In this document: in pieces, positions 28,240 to 36,612 of the stretch
Layout of the letters: each line of letters begins with the position of its first letter
Position numbering within the stretch: the stretch's first letter is position 1
DNA from: Ilumatobacteraceae bacterium
Lineage (GTDB): Bacteria > Actinomycetota > Acidimicrobiia > Acidimicrobiales > Ilumatobacteraceae
Direction of reading: 5' to 3'
Assembly (NCBI GenBank): GCA_018401375.1
Contig: JAGYKR010000002.1
Location: 124,001-188,000, forward strand
DNA: 64,000 nucleotides
Made by a program: the position numbers and the translations under genes
The notes under the pieces: model-generated
Seen by the model: only the letters and a program-made list of their open reading frames with translations
Told to the model about the DNA's origin: nothing
Databases searched by the model: none

Positions 28240-29741
28240 CTCTGCTCTCCCTGCTTGTGACCGAGGATCTCTCGAACTACCTCGGCATCACTAAATGGCA
28301 CTATGAGATCACCAATGGTTTGGGTGTTCTCATGGCCTTTCCCGGCAACAACAACCACATCGTTGGGACCTGCAGTGGATAACGCTCTGGCGATTGCCGA
28401 ACGACGATCGTGTTCCACGAGCACTCGACTGCGATCGATATGTTCAATCCCTGAGAGCACCGCATCGGCGATGGCGGCCGGGTCCTCTGAGCGAGGATTA
28501 TCCGAGGTCACGATCACGAGATCCGCACCAGCCACCGCTACCTGGCCCATACGAGGCCGCTTTTCACGGTCCCGATCGCCACCGCATCCAAAGACCACGA
28601 TCACCTGATCGCATCCGTGCAGGGAGCGTACTGAGGTCAAGAGTTCCTCGAGGCCCTCGGGGGTATGAGCGAAGTCCACGATCACCGTCGCCGAATCCGA
28701 CGCACCAACTTGTGGGCCCGCAACAACTTCGAAGCGTCCGGGGATCCCCGCCATCTGAGCCAATCCGCTCGCCGCCACCGTTGCGTCGATGCCGAGCACC
28801 TCGGCCACCTGAAGTGCCGTCAGCAGATTCTCCACGTTGGTGTGACCGCCGAGCGGAACCGAAATTTCCGTACCTGCCCAGACTCCGGTGATCCGACCGG
28901 CGCCCACCCTCACATCGCTCAGTCGATCATGGTTCACTGCGGTGACCGGAATATCTACGGTGTCAGCCAGCAACGCCCCGTGCATGTCTGCGGTATTGAG
29001 CACCGCCTGCGCGCTGAACTCTCTCGTGAAGAGTCGTGCCTTAGCCCGAAAGTAAGCCTCCATCGATTGATGCAGATCGAGATGATCCCGCCCGAGGTTG
29101 GTGAATACGGCGAGTGCGAATTTGACCCCGTCTACCCGTTGCAAAGCCAACGCATGCGAGGAGACCTCCATCACCACCAGGTCACAGCCCTCGGCGTGCC
29201 AACTAGCCAACTGGGCCTGCAACGAAGCCGCCTCAGGTGTGGTCAAGGTTCCCGACAAGGTACCGAGAATCCGAACTGACCGGCCCGCAGCAGAGGCGAT
29301 GGCTGCGATCAGGTGCGCTGTCGTGGTCTTGCCATTGGTGCCGGTGATGCCGATCACCTTCATGGCCTCGCTCGGATATTCAAAGATCGCTGCGGCAAAT
29401 TCTCCGACGGCCATTCGAGTGTCGGGGACAAGAATCTGCGGGCACTGTGTGACGAGTCGACGCTGTACCAGGAGCGCATGCGCGCCAGCCCGTAGGGCAG
29501 CTTCTGCATGATCGTGACCATCGTGGTGCTCGCCAGGAATACAAACGAATAGATCTCCGGGACGGACCGCGTCGGAGCTATCGGTAATGCCGGTAACCCG
29601 GACATCAACGCGGTCAGCGACCCCTGAACCCGATGAGGCGCCCGATGAGGCGTCCACAACCTCCCCTATGACCCGACCCTCGCTATGGTCAGCAACCCTC
29701 TGGCAGAGATCCGTGAGGCGGAGTCCAACCATTGCGTTCAC
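28236..29741 (-). CDS. murE: UDP-MurNAc-tripeptide synthetase, meso-diaminopimelate type
   Basis: Mur ligase adding the third residue of the stem peptide; 501 residues. The P-loop is GITGTNGKTTTAHL. The substrate-selecting loop reads SDNPRSEDP; the DNPR form is diagnostic for meso-DAP rather than lysine, so the cell wall is predicted to be DAP type. The start GTG overlaps the ftsI stop as GTGA. Its length is that of a single MurE, so it is not a MurE-MurF fusion. Confidence 0.96.
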   Translation of the reverse strand: MNAMVGLRLTDLCQRVADHSEGRVIGEVVDASSGASSGSGVADRVDVRVTGITDSSDAVRPGDLFVCIPGEHHDGHDHAEAALRAGAHALLVQRRLVTQCPQILVPDTRMAVGEFAAAIFEYPSEAMKVIGITGTNGKTTTAHLIAAIASAAGRSVRILGTLSGTLTTPEAASLQAQLASWHAEGCDLVVMEVSSHALALQRVDGVKFALAVFTNLGRDHLDLHQSMEAYFRAKARLFTREFSAQAVLNTADMHGALLADTVDIPVTAVNHDRLSDVRVGAGRITGVWAGTEISVPLGGHTNVENLLTALQVAEVLGIDATVAASGLAQMAGIPGRFEVVAGPQVGASDSATVIVDFAHTPEGLEELLTSVRSLHGCDQVIVVFGCGGDRDREKRPRMGQVAVAGADLVIVTSDNPRSEDPAAIADAVLSGIEHIDRSRVLVEHDRRSAIARALSTAGPNDVVVVAGKGHENTQTIGDLIVPFSDAEVVREILGHKQGEQR

Positions 29742-31666
29742 CGGTTCTCACAGCCCACGGAATTCTCCGGAGGTTGGATATTGCGTTCGTGGACGATCGT
29801 TGGGGCCATCCGAGCAAACACTGGGGCCGCTGCGGTACCACCAAAGCGATCGCGGCTACCCGCCGGGGGCTCGTCCACGGTGATCAACAAGGTGATCTGG
29901 GGATCCTCGGCCGGGAAAAATCCCACGAAGCTTGCGTAATACACCCGTTGACCAAACTCGTTCAGGTAGGTCCCGTTGGGCTGCGCTTTGAGTCCGGTTC
30001 CGGTCTTTCCGGCCACTGTGAAGTTACCGACCCGAGCCTCTTTGGCGGTGCCCACGCAGACCACATCAATCAGCATGTCACGCACTTGGCCGGCGGCCTT
30101 AGCAGACACCACTTGACGGGTGGCTGACGGCGGCAGGTCGGTGACCGTTCCCTCGCTGTCAATGACTGACTTCACCAGACGAGGTTCCACATAGACGCCG
30201 TTGTTAGCGATCACGTTCACCGCCGCTGCCAACTGCATCGACGTACTGGCAAGACCTTGGCCGTAGCTCACGGTGACGCGCTCAGAACCCCATAGATCGG
30301 TCCAGTTCTTCAAGATGCCGCCGGATTCCCCGGGGAAACCGAGCGCCGTCGGCTCCCCGAGACCGAATTCGCGGAGATAGTTCCAATGCCGTTCGCGACC
30401 GATCTGTTCCCAGATCTTGATCGTGCCGATATTGGAGGAAGTGACCAGAATGTCGCTGACGCTCCAGTCCAATTCTGGGTGCTGCCACGCATCCGACAGC
30501 AGATCGTCGTAGTACTGCTCCCGCCACGGCACGGAGAACACGGTTTCCGGGGTGACCACTCCGAGGTCAAGTGCAGCCGCCACAGTGATTACCTTGGCGA
30601 CCGAACCGGGCTCGTCGGCGTCCACCATGGCAAAGTTGCCCGAGGACACTTCAACGTGACCCGATTCGGGGTTGCGACGCACCGACGCCATCGCATAAAT
30701 CTCGCCGTTACGGGTATCCATCACCACACAGGTCGCCCCCTTAGCACCGATCCGACTGACCTGGTTGATGAGGGCTTGTTCGCAGGAGAACTGGATCGAC
30801 CGGTCGATAGTGACAACGAGATCATCGCCAGGTACTGGACGTCGCGACACCTCCTCGGTCCCGGGGATCGATCGACCACCAGGGGCTACCTGACGGGTGA
30901 CCTCGCCCCCGCTTCCGGTCAGCAGATCCTCGTATTGCATTTCCAGCCCTGCGATCCCCGACCCATCGATATCGGTGCGTCCGATCACGCTGCGACCTGT
31001 GTCTCCGCCGGGCAGAACACGGCGCGCTTCGGGATCAACATTGACGCCGATCATCCGAAGGCCCGAGATCTGCGCCCCGATTTCGGTCGGGATCTGTCGA
31101 GCCACATAGACAAATCCGCGTTCTTTGGTGTGCATCTCGTTGCGCAGTGACGCAACCTTGTCCTCGTTGAGCGGCAGGATCGCCATCAACGTTGCCAGCG
31201 TTGCCTCAGGATCGGTGATCAAACGGGGATTGATGCTGACAGTGCTGGCGGGCACCGACATTGCCAGCTCCTCACCGTTGCGATCGAAGATCGTGCCGCG
31301 ATCAGAGGACAGACGGGCAGTTCGGGTCCATTGACGCGCACCTTCCTCGCGCAGCTCCACACCTTTTGCAGCGATCTGAATCGCGCCCACCTGTGTCAGC
31401 ACTGCTGCAAGCACGCCGATCAGCACGGCCAGGACCACAAGGAGTCGATTGCGAGGCCGCGGGCTCTGACGGCTGCTTGCCACAGACCGCTGACGGGTGC
31501 TGATCCGAGAAGCAGATGGTCTCGGATTTGGCTTCGTGCGGGCGCTGCGAAGAGCCAGCACCGACCCCTCATCGCCGGATCTCCGTGTACCCGAGCGAGT
31601 CGCGTCAGAGGAAACCCGATGGTGACTACGAACTCGGGGCGGTAGGGCGGGGGGACGCTCGCGCAT
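29738..31666 (-). CDS. ftsI: Septal class B penicillin-binding protein (FtsI/PbpB)
   Basis: Transpeptidase crosslinking septal peptidoglycan; 642 residues. A basic cytoplasmic N-terminus (about 1-72) precedes one membrane segment (about 74-96). The dimerisation domain contains SDRGTIFDRNGEELA. The transpeptidase domain has SVAK at 355-358 (acyl-enzyme Ser355), SSN at 410-412 and KTG at 554-556. No PASTA repeats are visible. The start overlaps the ftsL stop as TAATG. It partners with FtsW. Confidence 0.96.
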   Translation of the reverse strand: MRERPPALPPRVRSHHRVSSDATRSGTRRSGDEGSVLALRSARTKPNPRPSASRISTRQRSVASSRQSPRPRNRLLVVLAVLIGVLAAVLTQVGAIQIAAKGVELREEGARQWTRTARLSSDRGTIFDRNGEELAMSVPASTVSINPRLITDPEATLATLMAILPLNEDKVASLRNEMHTKERGFVYVARQIPTEIGAQISGLRMIGVNVDPEARRVLPGGDTGRSVIGRTDIDGSGIAGLEMQYEDLLTGSGGEVTRQVAPGGRSIPGTEEVSRRPVPGDDLVVTIDRSIQFSCEQALINQVSRIGAKGATCVVMDTRNGEIYAMASVRRNPESGHVEVSSGNFAMVDADEPGSVAKVITVAAALDLGVVTPETVFSVPWREQYYDDLLSDAWQHPELDWSVSDILVTSSNIGTIKIWEQIGRERHWNYLREFGLGEPTALGFPGESGGILKNWTDLWGSERVTVSYGQGLASTSMQLAAAVNVIANNGVYVEPRLVKSVIDSEGTVTDLPPSATRQVVSAKAAGQVRDMLIDVVCVGTAKEARVGNFTVAGKTGTGLKAQPNGTYLNEFGQRVYYASFVGFFPAEDPQITLLITVDEPPAGSRDRFGGTAAAPVFARMAPTIVHERNIQPPENSVGCENR

Positions 31667-32181
31667 TAGGGCTCGTTTCTCAGGATCTTCACTGTCAGGA
31701 ACTGACCGAGGGGATTGTCTTGGATCACCGTCTGGGAGGACTCCGGAAGGGCGCCGCCAGCGGCGATCACTCGCGCCAACTCCATTGGCTCCACTGAGAG
31801 AAACTCGGTCGGCTGGGCCGGACTCATTCCCAAAGCTCGAGCGGCGTCTGCCAGACGAGTCGGAGACCGCAGTTCAGCGCGCTCGCTTCGCAGCACCGCA
31901 AAACGCGCCTGTTCGCTACGTACCGAGCGGTTGAGGTTGTCGATCCGGAACTGACGTTCCGCAAGTTGAGTGTGCAATACGGCTGCCATCAACATCAACA
32001 CAATCGCCACCACTGCGGCTGCCACCACTGCCCCAGCGGCACGTCGGCGCACGGGTGGGATCTTTGGAGTGGGTCGTGGGATCGTGCTCTGTGAAACATC
32101 CGTCAGTCGCTGCCTAGTCGGCCGATCACCTGCAGAGATCTCTTGGGTGGAGCGGGTTGCAGACGAGAAAGTGGCGGCCAT
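31666..32181 (-). CDS. ftsL: FtsL-like division protein
   Basis: A 171-residue bitopic protein. A Pro/Arg-rich cytoplasmic N-terminus of about 47 residues is followed by an Ala/Val-rich membrane segment (AAGAVVAAAVVAIVLMLMAA). A periplasmic coiled coil comes next (about 75-110: LAERQFRIDNLNRSVRSEQA), with a helix containing LADAARALGM. This is the FtsL/DivIC architecture, and it lies at the canonical place between rsmH and ftsI. The sequence itself is weakly conserved, so the assignment rests on architecture plus position. Confidence 0.87.
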   Translation of the reverse strand: MAATFSSATRSTQEISAGDRPTRQRLTDVSQSTIPRPTPKIPPVRRRAAGAVVAAAVVAIVLMLMAAVLHTQLAERQFRIDNLNRSVRSEQARFAVLRSERAELRSPTRLADAARALGMSPAQPTEFLSVEPMELARVIAAGGALPESSQTVIQDNPLGQFLTVKILRNEP

Positions 32182-33137
32182 CAGGCACGCTCCCTGGGAT
32201 CAGAGGCCATTTTTTCGGCCACCCGAAGGCGGGCCGAGGCGGCACGGGGGTTTGACTCAATTTCGGCTTTGCTCGGGGTGCGGGGGACTCGACGCACGAT
32301 CCGCACCCGCTGCACGGCACCACACCCACAAGGCAAACCGTGAGGGCAATCGCACTCCCCCGTCGCTGAACGCAGACGATCTTTGACGATCCGATCCTCG
32401 CCAGAGTGATAGGCAAGTACGGCGATTCGCCCACCGGGGGCCAGCGCGTCGATCGCATGATCCAAGGCCTCAGGCAACACCTCAAGTTCCGCGTTCACCT
32501 CGATCCTGATCGCCTGGAAGGTCCGTTTTGCCGGATGTCCACCGGTGCGCCGTGCTGCCGCTGGGATGGCAGCGGTGACCACCTCGGCCAGACGCGCCGT
32601 CGAGGAAATCGGCCGCGCCGCCACGATTGCGGCGGCGATCCGATCAGCAAAACGCTCATCTCCGTAGGTACGGATGATGCGCGCGAGGTCACGTTCCTCA
32701 GACCCATTCACCACATCGGAGGCCGAACGAACTGCATCGGTATCCATTCGCATATCGAGCGGGCCGTCGTTACGGAAGGAGAACCCCCGCTCGGCCTGAT
32801 CGAGTTGGGGTGAAGACACCCCGAGATCAAAAAGGGCACCGCTGAGGTGCGTGACCTCATGTGCATCCATCGCTAAACGCAGATCATCGAAGCGACAGCG
32901 GTGTGTCATGACCCGATCACCGAATCCGGCCAGTCGCTTCCGGGCTGCTGCGAGCGCTGCCGGGTCCTGATCGAGACCCAGCACCCGCAGATCAGCGCGC
33001 CGGTTCAGTATCGCCTCAGTGTGACCACCCGCTCCGAGGGTCGCATCGACCACGATTCCAGCCGGGACGGAGTCGAGAACAGCCAAGATCTCTGACTCCA
33101 TGACCGGACGATGGGTGAACTCGCTCGATGTCACCAC
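32181..33137 (-). CDS. rsmH: 16S rRNA (cytosine1402-N4)-methyltransferase RsmH
   Basis: SAM-dependent methyltransferase acting on C1402 of 16S rRNA. The motifs VDATLGAGGHTEAIL (SAM loop), LGLDQDPAAL, DLGVSSPQLDQAERGFSF and AVLAYHSGEDRIVK are all typical. I chose GTG at 33137, just after the mraZ stop; a GTG at 33155 inside mraZ is possible. The family usually starts a few residues before HRPVM, which fits. The ftsL start overlaps the stop by one base (TGATG). Confidence 0.95.
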   Translation of the reverse strand: MVTSSEFTHRPVMESEILAVLDSVPAGIVVDATLGAGGHTEAILNRRADLRVLGLDQDPAALAAARKRLAGFGDRVMTHRCRFDDLRLAMDAHEVTHLSGALFDLGVSSPQLDQAERGFSFRNDGPLDMRMDTDAVRSASDVVNGSEERDLARIIRTYGDERFADRIAAAIVAARPISSTARLAEVVTAAIPAAARRTGGHPAKRTFQAIRIEVNAELEVLPEALDHAIDALAPGGRIAVLAYHSGEDRIVKDRLRSATGECDCPHGLPCGCGAVQRVRIVRRVPRTPSKAEIESNPRAASARLRVAEKMASDPRERA

Positions 33138-33139
33138 GA

Positions 33140-33565
33140 TTACTGATCGCTCCACTGCCGTCCCGGCTCTTCGTCGCGACCTTCGGCCTCGATCGCAGCA
33201 AACCGCTCAGGTCGCCAGAGTTCGATTGCGTCGAAGGTGCCGGCCACCACTACCGGAGATCCGGGGGTCAGACCAGCGTGGGTCCGGAAACGCTCATCGA
33301 GAGTGAAGCGACCCTGCTTGTCGATGGTGACCGTGGTCGAGTTTGTGGCGATTGCCCGACGGCGGGCCAGAGAGATCTCACCGCGCTTTTCGGCCTCGAT
33401 CAAGTCCTGCGCATGGGCCTCAAAATCCTCGGCTGTCCGCAAGGTGACGCAGCCGTCATCTCCGAGCGATAGGTAGCAGCGTTCCCCGAGTTCAGTTCGA
33501 TAAGGGGATGGCAAAGCGCAGCGTCCCTTGTCATCGAGTTGTCGATCGTGAACTCCGACAAACAC
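33140..33565 (-). CDS. mraZ: Transcriptional regulator MraZ
   Basis: A 141-residue protein of two AbrB-like MraZ domains that forms a ring and represses its own operon in bacteria where it has been studied. It has the conserved segments HDRQLDDKGRCALPSPYR near the N-terminus and TVTIDKQGRFTLDERFRTHAGL in the second half, each with the D-x-[KQ]-G-R signature. The start is GTG at 33565. It is the first gene of the division cluster; four matching operator boxes lie 100-140 bases upstream. Confidence 0.95.
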   Translation of the reverse strand: MFVGVHDRQLDDKGRCALPSPYRTELGERCYLSLGDDGCVTLRTAEDFEAHAQDLIEAEKRGEISLARRRAIATNSTTVTIDKQGRFTLDERFRTHAGLTPGSPVVVAGTFDAIELWRPERFAAIEAEGRDEEPGRQWSDQ

Positions 33566-33668
33566 CTGCGGTTGCCTTCGACTTCCTGCATCTCGTGCCG
33601 CGCGCTCAGTTCTGCCTCAGAGCGCGCGCCGTGGTTCTCCCACTTCGAGACAGTGTGTCGCCTATTTT

Positions 33669-33703
33669 CCCCATTGTCAACCATTTCGCCCCACTAGCCC
33701 CCA
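33669..33703 (-). promoter_or_regulatory. MraZ operator boxes around a -35-like TTGACA
   Basis: On the minus strand four 5-base boxes occur at exact 10-bp intervals: TGGGG (33699-33703), TGGGG (33689-33693), TGGTT (33679-33683) and TGGGG (33669-33673). MraZ is known to bind TGGGN repeats separated by 5 bases upstream of mraZ. TTGACA (33675-33680) lies between the third and fourth box, so binding would cover the promoter. The -10 element is not clear. Confidence 0.75.
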
Positions 33704-33709
33704 CCAACT

Positions 33710-33865
33710 CGTGATTAAAGGCAAATGTCATCCACGCAGATGGCGGGCGCTGCCACAGATGAGCGCGATCAAAAACGAGCAAAAACAAGCAAACACGAGC
33801 CAGGATCGAGCCAAAAATCCACCCGTGATCTGCTCTCGATCGATCCGCTCTCGATCAAGGATCGA
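33710..33865. repeat. Non-coding gap with two families of short direct repeats
   Basis: This region between lplA and the mraZ promoter has no supported gene. On the minus strand it contains a 15-base direct repeat GATCGAGAGCGGATC followed directly by GATCGAGAGCAGATC (one mismatch; about 33822-33851). A run of four GCTCGTTTTT-like units of 10-11 bases follows (about 33770-33812). The T-rich units could mark the lplA transcript end, but there is no proper hairpin. Confidence 0.6.
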
Positions 33866-34591
33866 TCAGGAAGTGAGTTGGCGCGCCAACAAGTTCACGA
33901 GATCGCGATCGGAGATGACTCCGCAGCGATCGAGGGTGGCCACCGCCGGCAGGTCATGAAGCGCCGGGGTCGGCACCGCCCACAGGTCAGCCAGATCTGC
34001 GATAGAGAACTTTCTGTGGATCGCCATCTGAAACCGGGCTCCCGCACGGGTACGACGTTGGCTGATTCCGACCAACTTGGCCCCGTCCACGGTCACTTCG
34101 CCGGGTCCCAGACCACCAAAACACACAAGATCTGCCCAGGGCGAGATCTGCACTGGCCCGTCATAGACGTGGATCTGAGGGCCGCCCCCGCCCTTTTGCT
34201 CACACTGCAGCGGCTTCGGAGCGCAGATCCCCTCCAGCACTGCCGCCCACTGCTCTCCCATCCAGATCATTGAGGCTCGGAGATCGGAGATGAAATGTCG
34301 ATGATCCGCAGGCACCACAACGTCCACCCATAGGACCTCACCGGGGACAAGATGGACCAGCGTTCCACCCGATCGGCGGCGAGTTACCTCGAATCCCATT
34401 GCCCGAGCCCGCTCTGGGTTGAGGATCCCGATGTCTTGACGAGAACCAAGAACTAGTGCAGGTGACGTCACTTCACAGATCCAGATCCCGATCCCTCCGC
34501 CGAAGACGAGGTCGCGTCCGTGGAAGTCGCCGGCTGAGCCAGTCACTATCTGAGTCCGAGTTGGAAGGTCGGCCGGACCAACGTTCACCAT
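33866..34591 (-). CDS. Lipoate-protein ligase A/LipB-family protein
   Basis: A 241-residue enzyme of the biotin/lipoyl ligase fold. Visible motifs are LVLGSRQD, RRRSGGTLVHLVPGEVLWVDVVVP (corresponding to the RRxSGGG lipoate-binding loop) and VDGAKLVGISQRRTRAGARFQ with the catalytic Lys. It probably attaches or transfers lipoyl/octanoyl groups to the E2 subunits of dehydrogenase complexes; which of the two is not determined. The start ATG at 34591 (or the GTG at 34588) overlaps the stop of the HNH gene. No lipA or lipoylated protein is nearby. Confidence 0.85.
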   Translation of the reverse strand: MVNVGPADLPTRTQIVTGSAGDFHGRDLVFGGGIGIWICEVTSPALVLGSRQDIGILNPERARAMGFEVTRRRSGGTLVHLVPGEVLWVDVVVPADHRHFISDLRASMIWMGEQWAAVLEGICAPKPLQCEQKGGGGPQIHVYDGPVQISPWADLVCFGGLGPGEVTVDGAKLVGISQRRTRAGARFQMAIHRKFSIADLADLWAVPTPALHDLPAVATLDRCGVISDRDLVNLLARQLTS

Positions 34592-35082
34592 GCAGACAGA
34601 AGATACGGCTTCCACGCCTCAGGCATCTGCGATCCGCCGAGCATTGCGACCGCCATCGGCCGGGCCGGTGCTCGCGGACTGACCCGTGTCATCCCCGCTT
34701 CTTCCGGGGTGCGGTCGCGCTTGTGAAGATTGCAGCGCCGGCATGCTGCCACAACGTTCTCCCACGTGTGATCCCCACCGCGCGACCTCGGCATCACATG
34801 GTCGATCGAGTCAGCAAGCTCACCGCAGTACTGGCAGCGGTGGTCGTCTCGAGCAAACACACCTCGACGCGACACCGTTTGGATTCTCCGGTACGGGACC
34901 CTCACCATCTGTCGCAACCTGATCACCTGCGGCAGCGGGATGATCAGACGCTCCGACCTCCATGCCTCCGCTCCAGTTTCGATCAGTTCGGCTTTTTCAT
35001 CGAGGACCAAACAAATCGCTCGGCGGACAGCCACCACGCTCAACGGCTCAAAAGATGCATTGAGAACCAATGAGCCCGCCAT
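34585..35082 (-). CDS. HNH endonuclease-family protein
   Basis: A 165-residue HNH nuclease-like protein, very common as a conserved single-copy gene in actinomycetes. The N-terminal MAGSLVLNASFEPLSVVAVRRAI block is characteristic. The HNH core has CQYCG, SIDHVMPRSRGGDHTWENVV and ACRRCNLHK, with two CxxC zinc knuckles. The function is not known; it is not linked here to any restriction or phage gene. It lies 6 bases after the small ORF 35089-35325 and overlaps the lipoate ligase gene. Confidence 0.9.
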   Translation of the reverse strand: MAGSLVLNASFEPLSVVAVRRAICLVLDEKAELIETGAEAWRSERLIIPLPQVIRLRQMVRVPYRRIQTVSRRGVFARDDHRCQYCGELADSIDHVMPRSRGGDHTWENVVAACRRCNLHKRDRTPEEAGMTRVSPRAPARPMAVAMLGGSQMPEAWKPYLLSAW

Positions 35083-35088
35083 CTCGGA

Positions 35089-35325
35089 TCAGGTCCTATC
35101 CCAATCCCGACACCACCGCAGATACCCGATCACATCACTAGGAACTGCCCTCACCCGAGAAGATCCGTACTGAGTCTGAAGACGAAACTCCATGTACCTG
35201 CGATCCGGGATCGGCAGGAAAGGCGACCGCTTCCACCAACCCGCAGGCCGTAAACGATTCCATTGTCGAATTGCCGTCCCCCATAACGAGGGCCGCGCTG
35301 CGAGAGCCGCAGCGGTCCGCACCAT
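35089..35325 (-). CDS. Small 78-residue protein, Trp/Arg-rich, probably conserved in actinobacteria
   Basis: I do not know a function. The frame encodes a basic protein with five Trp. The segments ARPSLWGTAIRQWNRLRP, GWWKRSPFLPIPDRRYMEFR and DVIGYLRWCRDW have the look of a conserved small actinobacterial protein, not random sequence. It sits in the 275-base gap between the acyl-CoA dehydrogenase and HNH genes, 6 bases before HNH and in the same direction, so a shared transcript is likely. The start is ATG at 35325 (GTG at 35322 possible). From memory of similar sequences I believe homologues exist, but this needs a search. Confidence 0.72.
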   Translation of the reverse strand: MVRTAAALAARPSLWGTAIRQWNRLRPAGWWKRSPFLPIPDRRYMEFRLQTQYGSSRVRAVPSDVIGYLRWCRDWDRT

Positions 35326-35357
35326 CGAAACCGAAACAGAGAGCAGCGCTGATGGCC

Positions 35358-36578
35358 TCAGGATGGCCGAGGCTCCTTAGGAAGACCGAGCACCATCTCC
35401 CCGATGATATTGCGTTGGATCTGGGAAGACCCGGCATAAATCGTTCCGGCCCGGGCATTGAGGAACGTACCCACCCAGGAGGCAGAGGTGTTCGGCGCAC
35501 CTGAATCGTCCGTCTGAAACGCGCTTGACGGTGGGCGACCAGTCGGCACCAATCCCTCTGCTCCCATGATGTCCATAGCCAACTCGGTGATCTTGAGGTG
35601 GTACTCGCTCCAGTAGAGCTTAGAGATTGCGCCATCGGGCCCGGGATGGTGGCCTTGAACGAACTTCGTCAGGGTCCGCATTCCGAGGTAGCGCATGATC
35701 TGCACCTTGGAGTAGCACCATGCCAAGCGCTGACGGATGTTCGGGTCAGTATCGAGCCCGCGCTCCTTGGCCAGCATGAGCAAACGATCAATTTCGGCCT
35801 GGTAGCGAATCGGCATGGTTGCGGCGGCCTCGCCCCGCTCGTAGCCGAGCAGGGTCATGGCCACTGCCCAACCATTGTTCACGCCACCGATCACGTTTTC
35901 TTTGGGCGCGGTCGCATCGGTGTAAAACACCTCGTTGAATTCGCTCTCCCCCGAGATCATTCTGATCGGGCGCACCTCAATCCCGGGTTGGCGCATGTCC
36001 ACGAGCAGGAACGAGATGCCCTTGTGCTTCGGAGCGTCCGGGTCGGTGCGAGCCAGAGTGAAGATGTGGTCAGCAAGATGACCGGCCGAGGTCCAGATCT
36101 TTTGGCCGTTGAGGATCCACTGATCCCCATCAAGCTCACCGCGCAACCCCACGTTGGAGAGGTCAGAGCCGGCGTTCGGCTCGCTATATCCCTGACACCA
36201 CTTGTCATCGCCGGCGAGAATCCGCGGCAGGTAATAGGCCTTTTGTTCCTCGGTGCCCCACTGCAACAGCGTGTTGCCGAGCATCTGGATGCCAAAGACG
36301 TCGTTGGGTCCGCCCATCGGAACCCCGGCCTTTGCGAATTCCTCAGCAAGGATCACCTGTTCGAGCGCCGACAAGCCACCACCGCCAAAAGCCACGGGCC
36401 AACCCGGAGCGAGATAACCGCCCTCATGAAGTGTTTGACGCCAAGAGGTCACGAACTCCTCAAAGGCCTCTCCTTCGAGTTGTCCCATCCCTTTCCAGTT
36501 GCTCGGGAGTTTCTCAGCGAGGAAAGCCTGCACCTTCTCACGGTAGGACTCAGCTTCAGATGTATAGGTCGGCTGCAT
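35358..36578 (-). CDS. Acyl-CoA dehydrogenase
   Basis: A 406-residue FAD-dependent enzyme oxidising acyl-CoA to enoyl-CoA. The FAD/substrate block WCQGYSEPNAGSDLSNV, the WILNGQKIWTSAGHLADH block, GYERGEA and the C-terminal TIYAGSSQIQRNIIGE are typical. At the place where medium-chain enzymes have the catalytic Glu (YEGT), this one has Ala (YAGS). Many actinobacterial members of heterotetrameric or steroid-related acyl-CoA dehydrogenases show this, so the base may lie elsewhere or be supplied by a partner (inference). No partner gene is adjacent. Confidence 0.92.
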   Translation of the reverse strand: MQPTYTSEAESYREKVQAFLAEKLPSNWKGMGQLEGEAFEEFVTSWRQTLHEGGYLAPGWPVAFGGGGLSALEQVILAEEFAKAGVPMGGPNDVFGIQMLGNTLLQWGTEEQKAYYLPRILAGDDKWCQGYSEPNAGSDLSNVGLRGELDGDQWILNGQKIWTSAGHLADHIFTLARTDPDAPKHKGISFLLVDMRQPGIEVRPIRMISGESEFNEVFYTDATAPKENVIGGVNNGWAVAMTLLGYERGEAAATMPIRYQAEIDRLLMLAKERGLDTDPNIRQRLAWCYSKVQIMRYLGMRTLTKFVQGHHPGPDGAISKLYWSEYHLKITELAMDIMGAEGLVPTGRPPSSAFQTDDSGAPNTSASWVGTFLNARAGTIYAGSSQIQRNIIGEMVLGLPKEPRPS

Positions 36579-36612
36579 GCGTCAATCCTAGATCATCGAT
36601 GTGATCAGGCGG

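Noticed and set aside
26845-28260. A 471-codon open frame antisense to mraY and murD
   Set aside because: It is His/Arg/Pro-rich with no domain pattern and lies wholly over two certain Mur genes.
28236-29741. Possible MurE-MurF fusion explaining the absent murF
   Set aside because: The protein has 501 residues with one P-loop and one DNPR loop, a normal single MurE.
33770-33851. CRISPR-like repeats
   Set aside because: Units are 10-15 bases, contiguous without spacers, and no cas genes are nearby.
34585-35082. Restriction or homing system around the HNH gene
   Set aside because: The N-terminus and context match the ordinary housekeeping-type actinobacterial HNH protein; no methylase, intron or phage gene is near.
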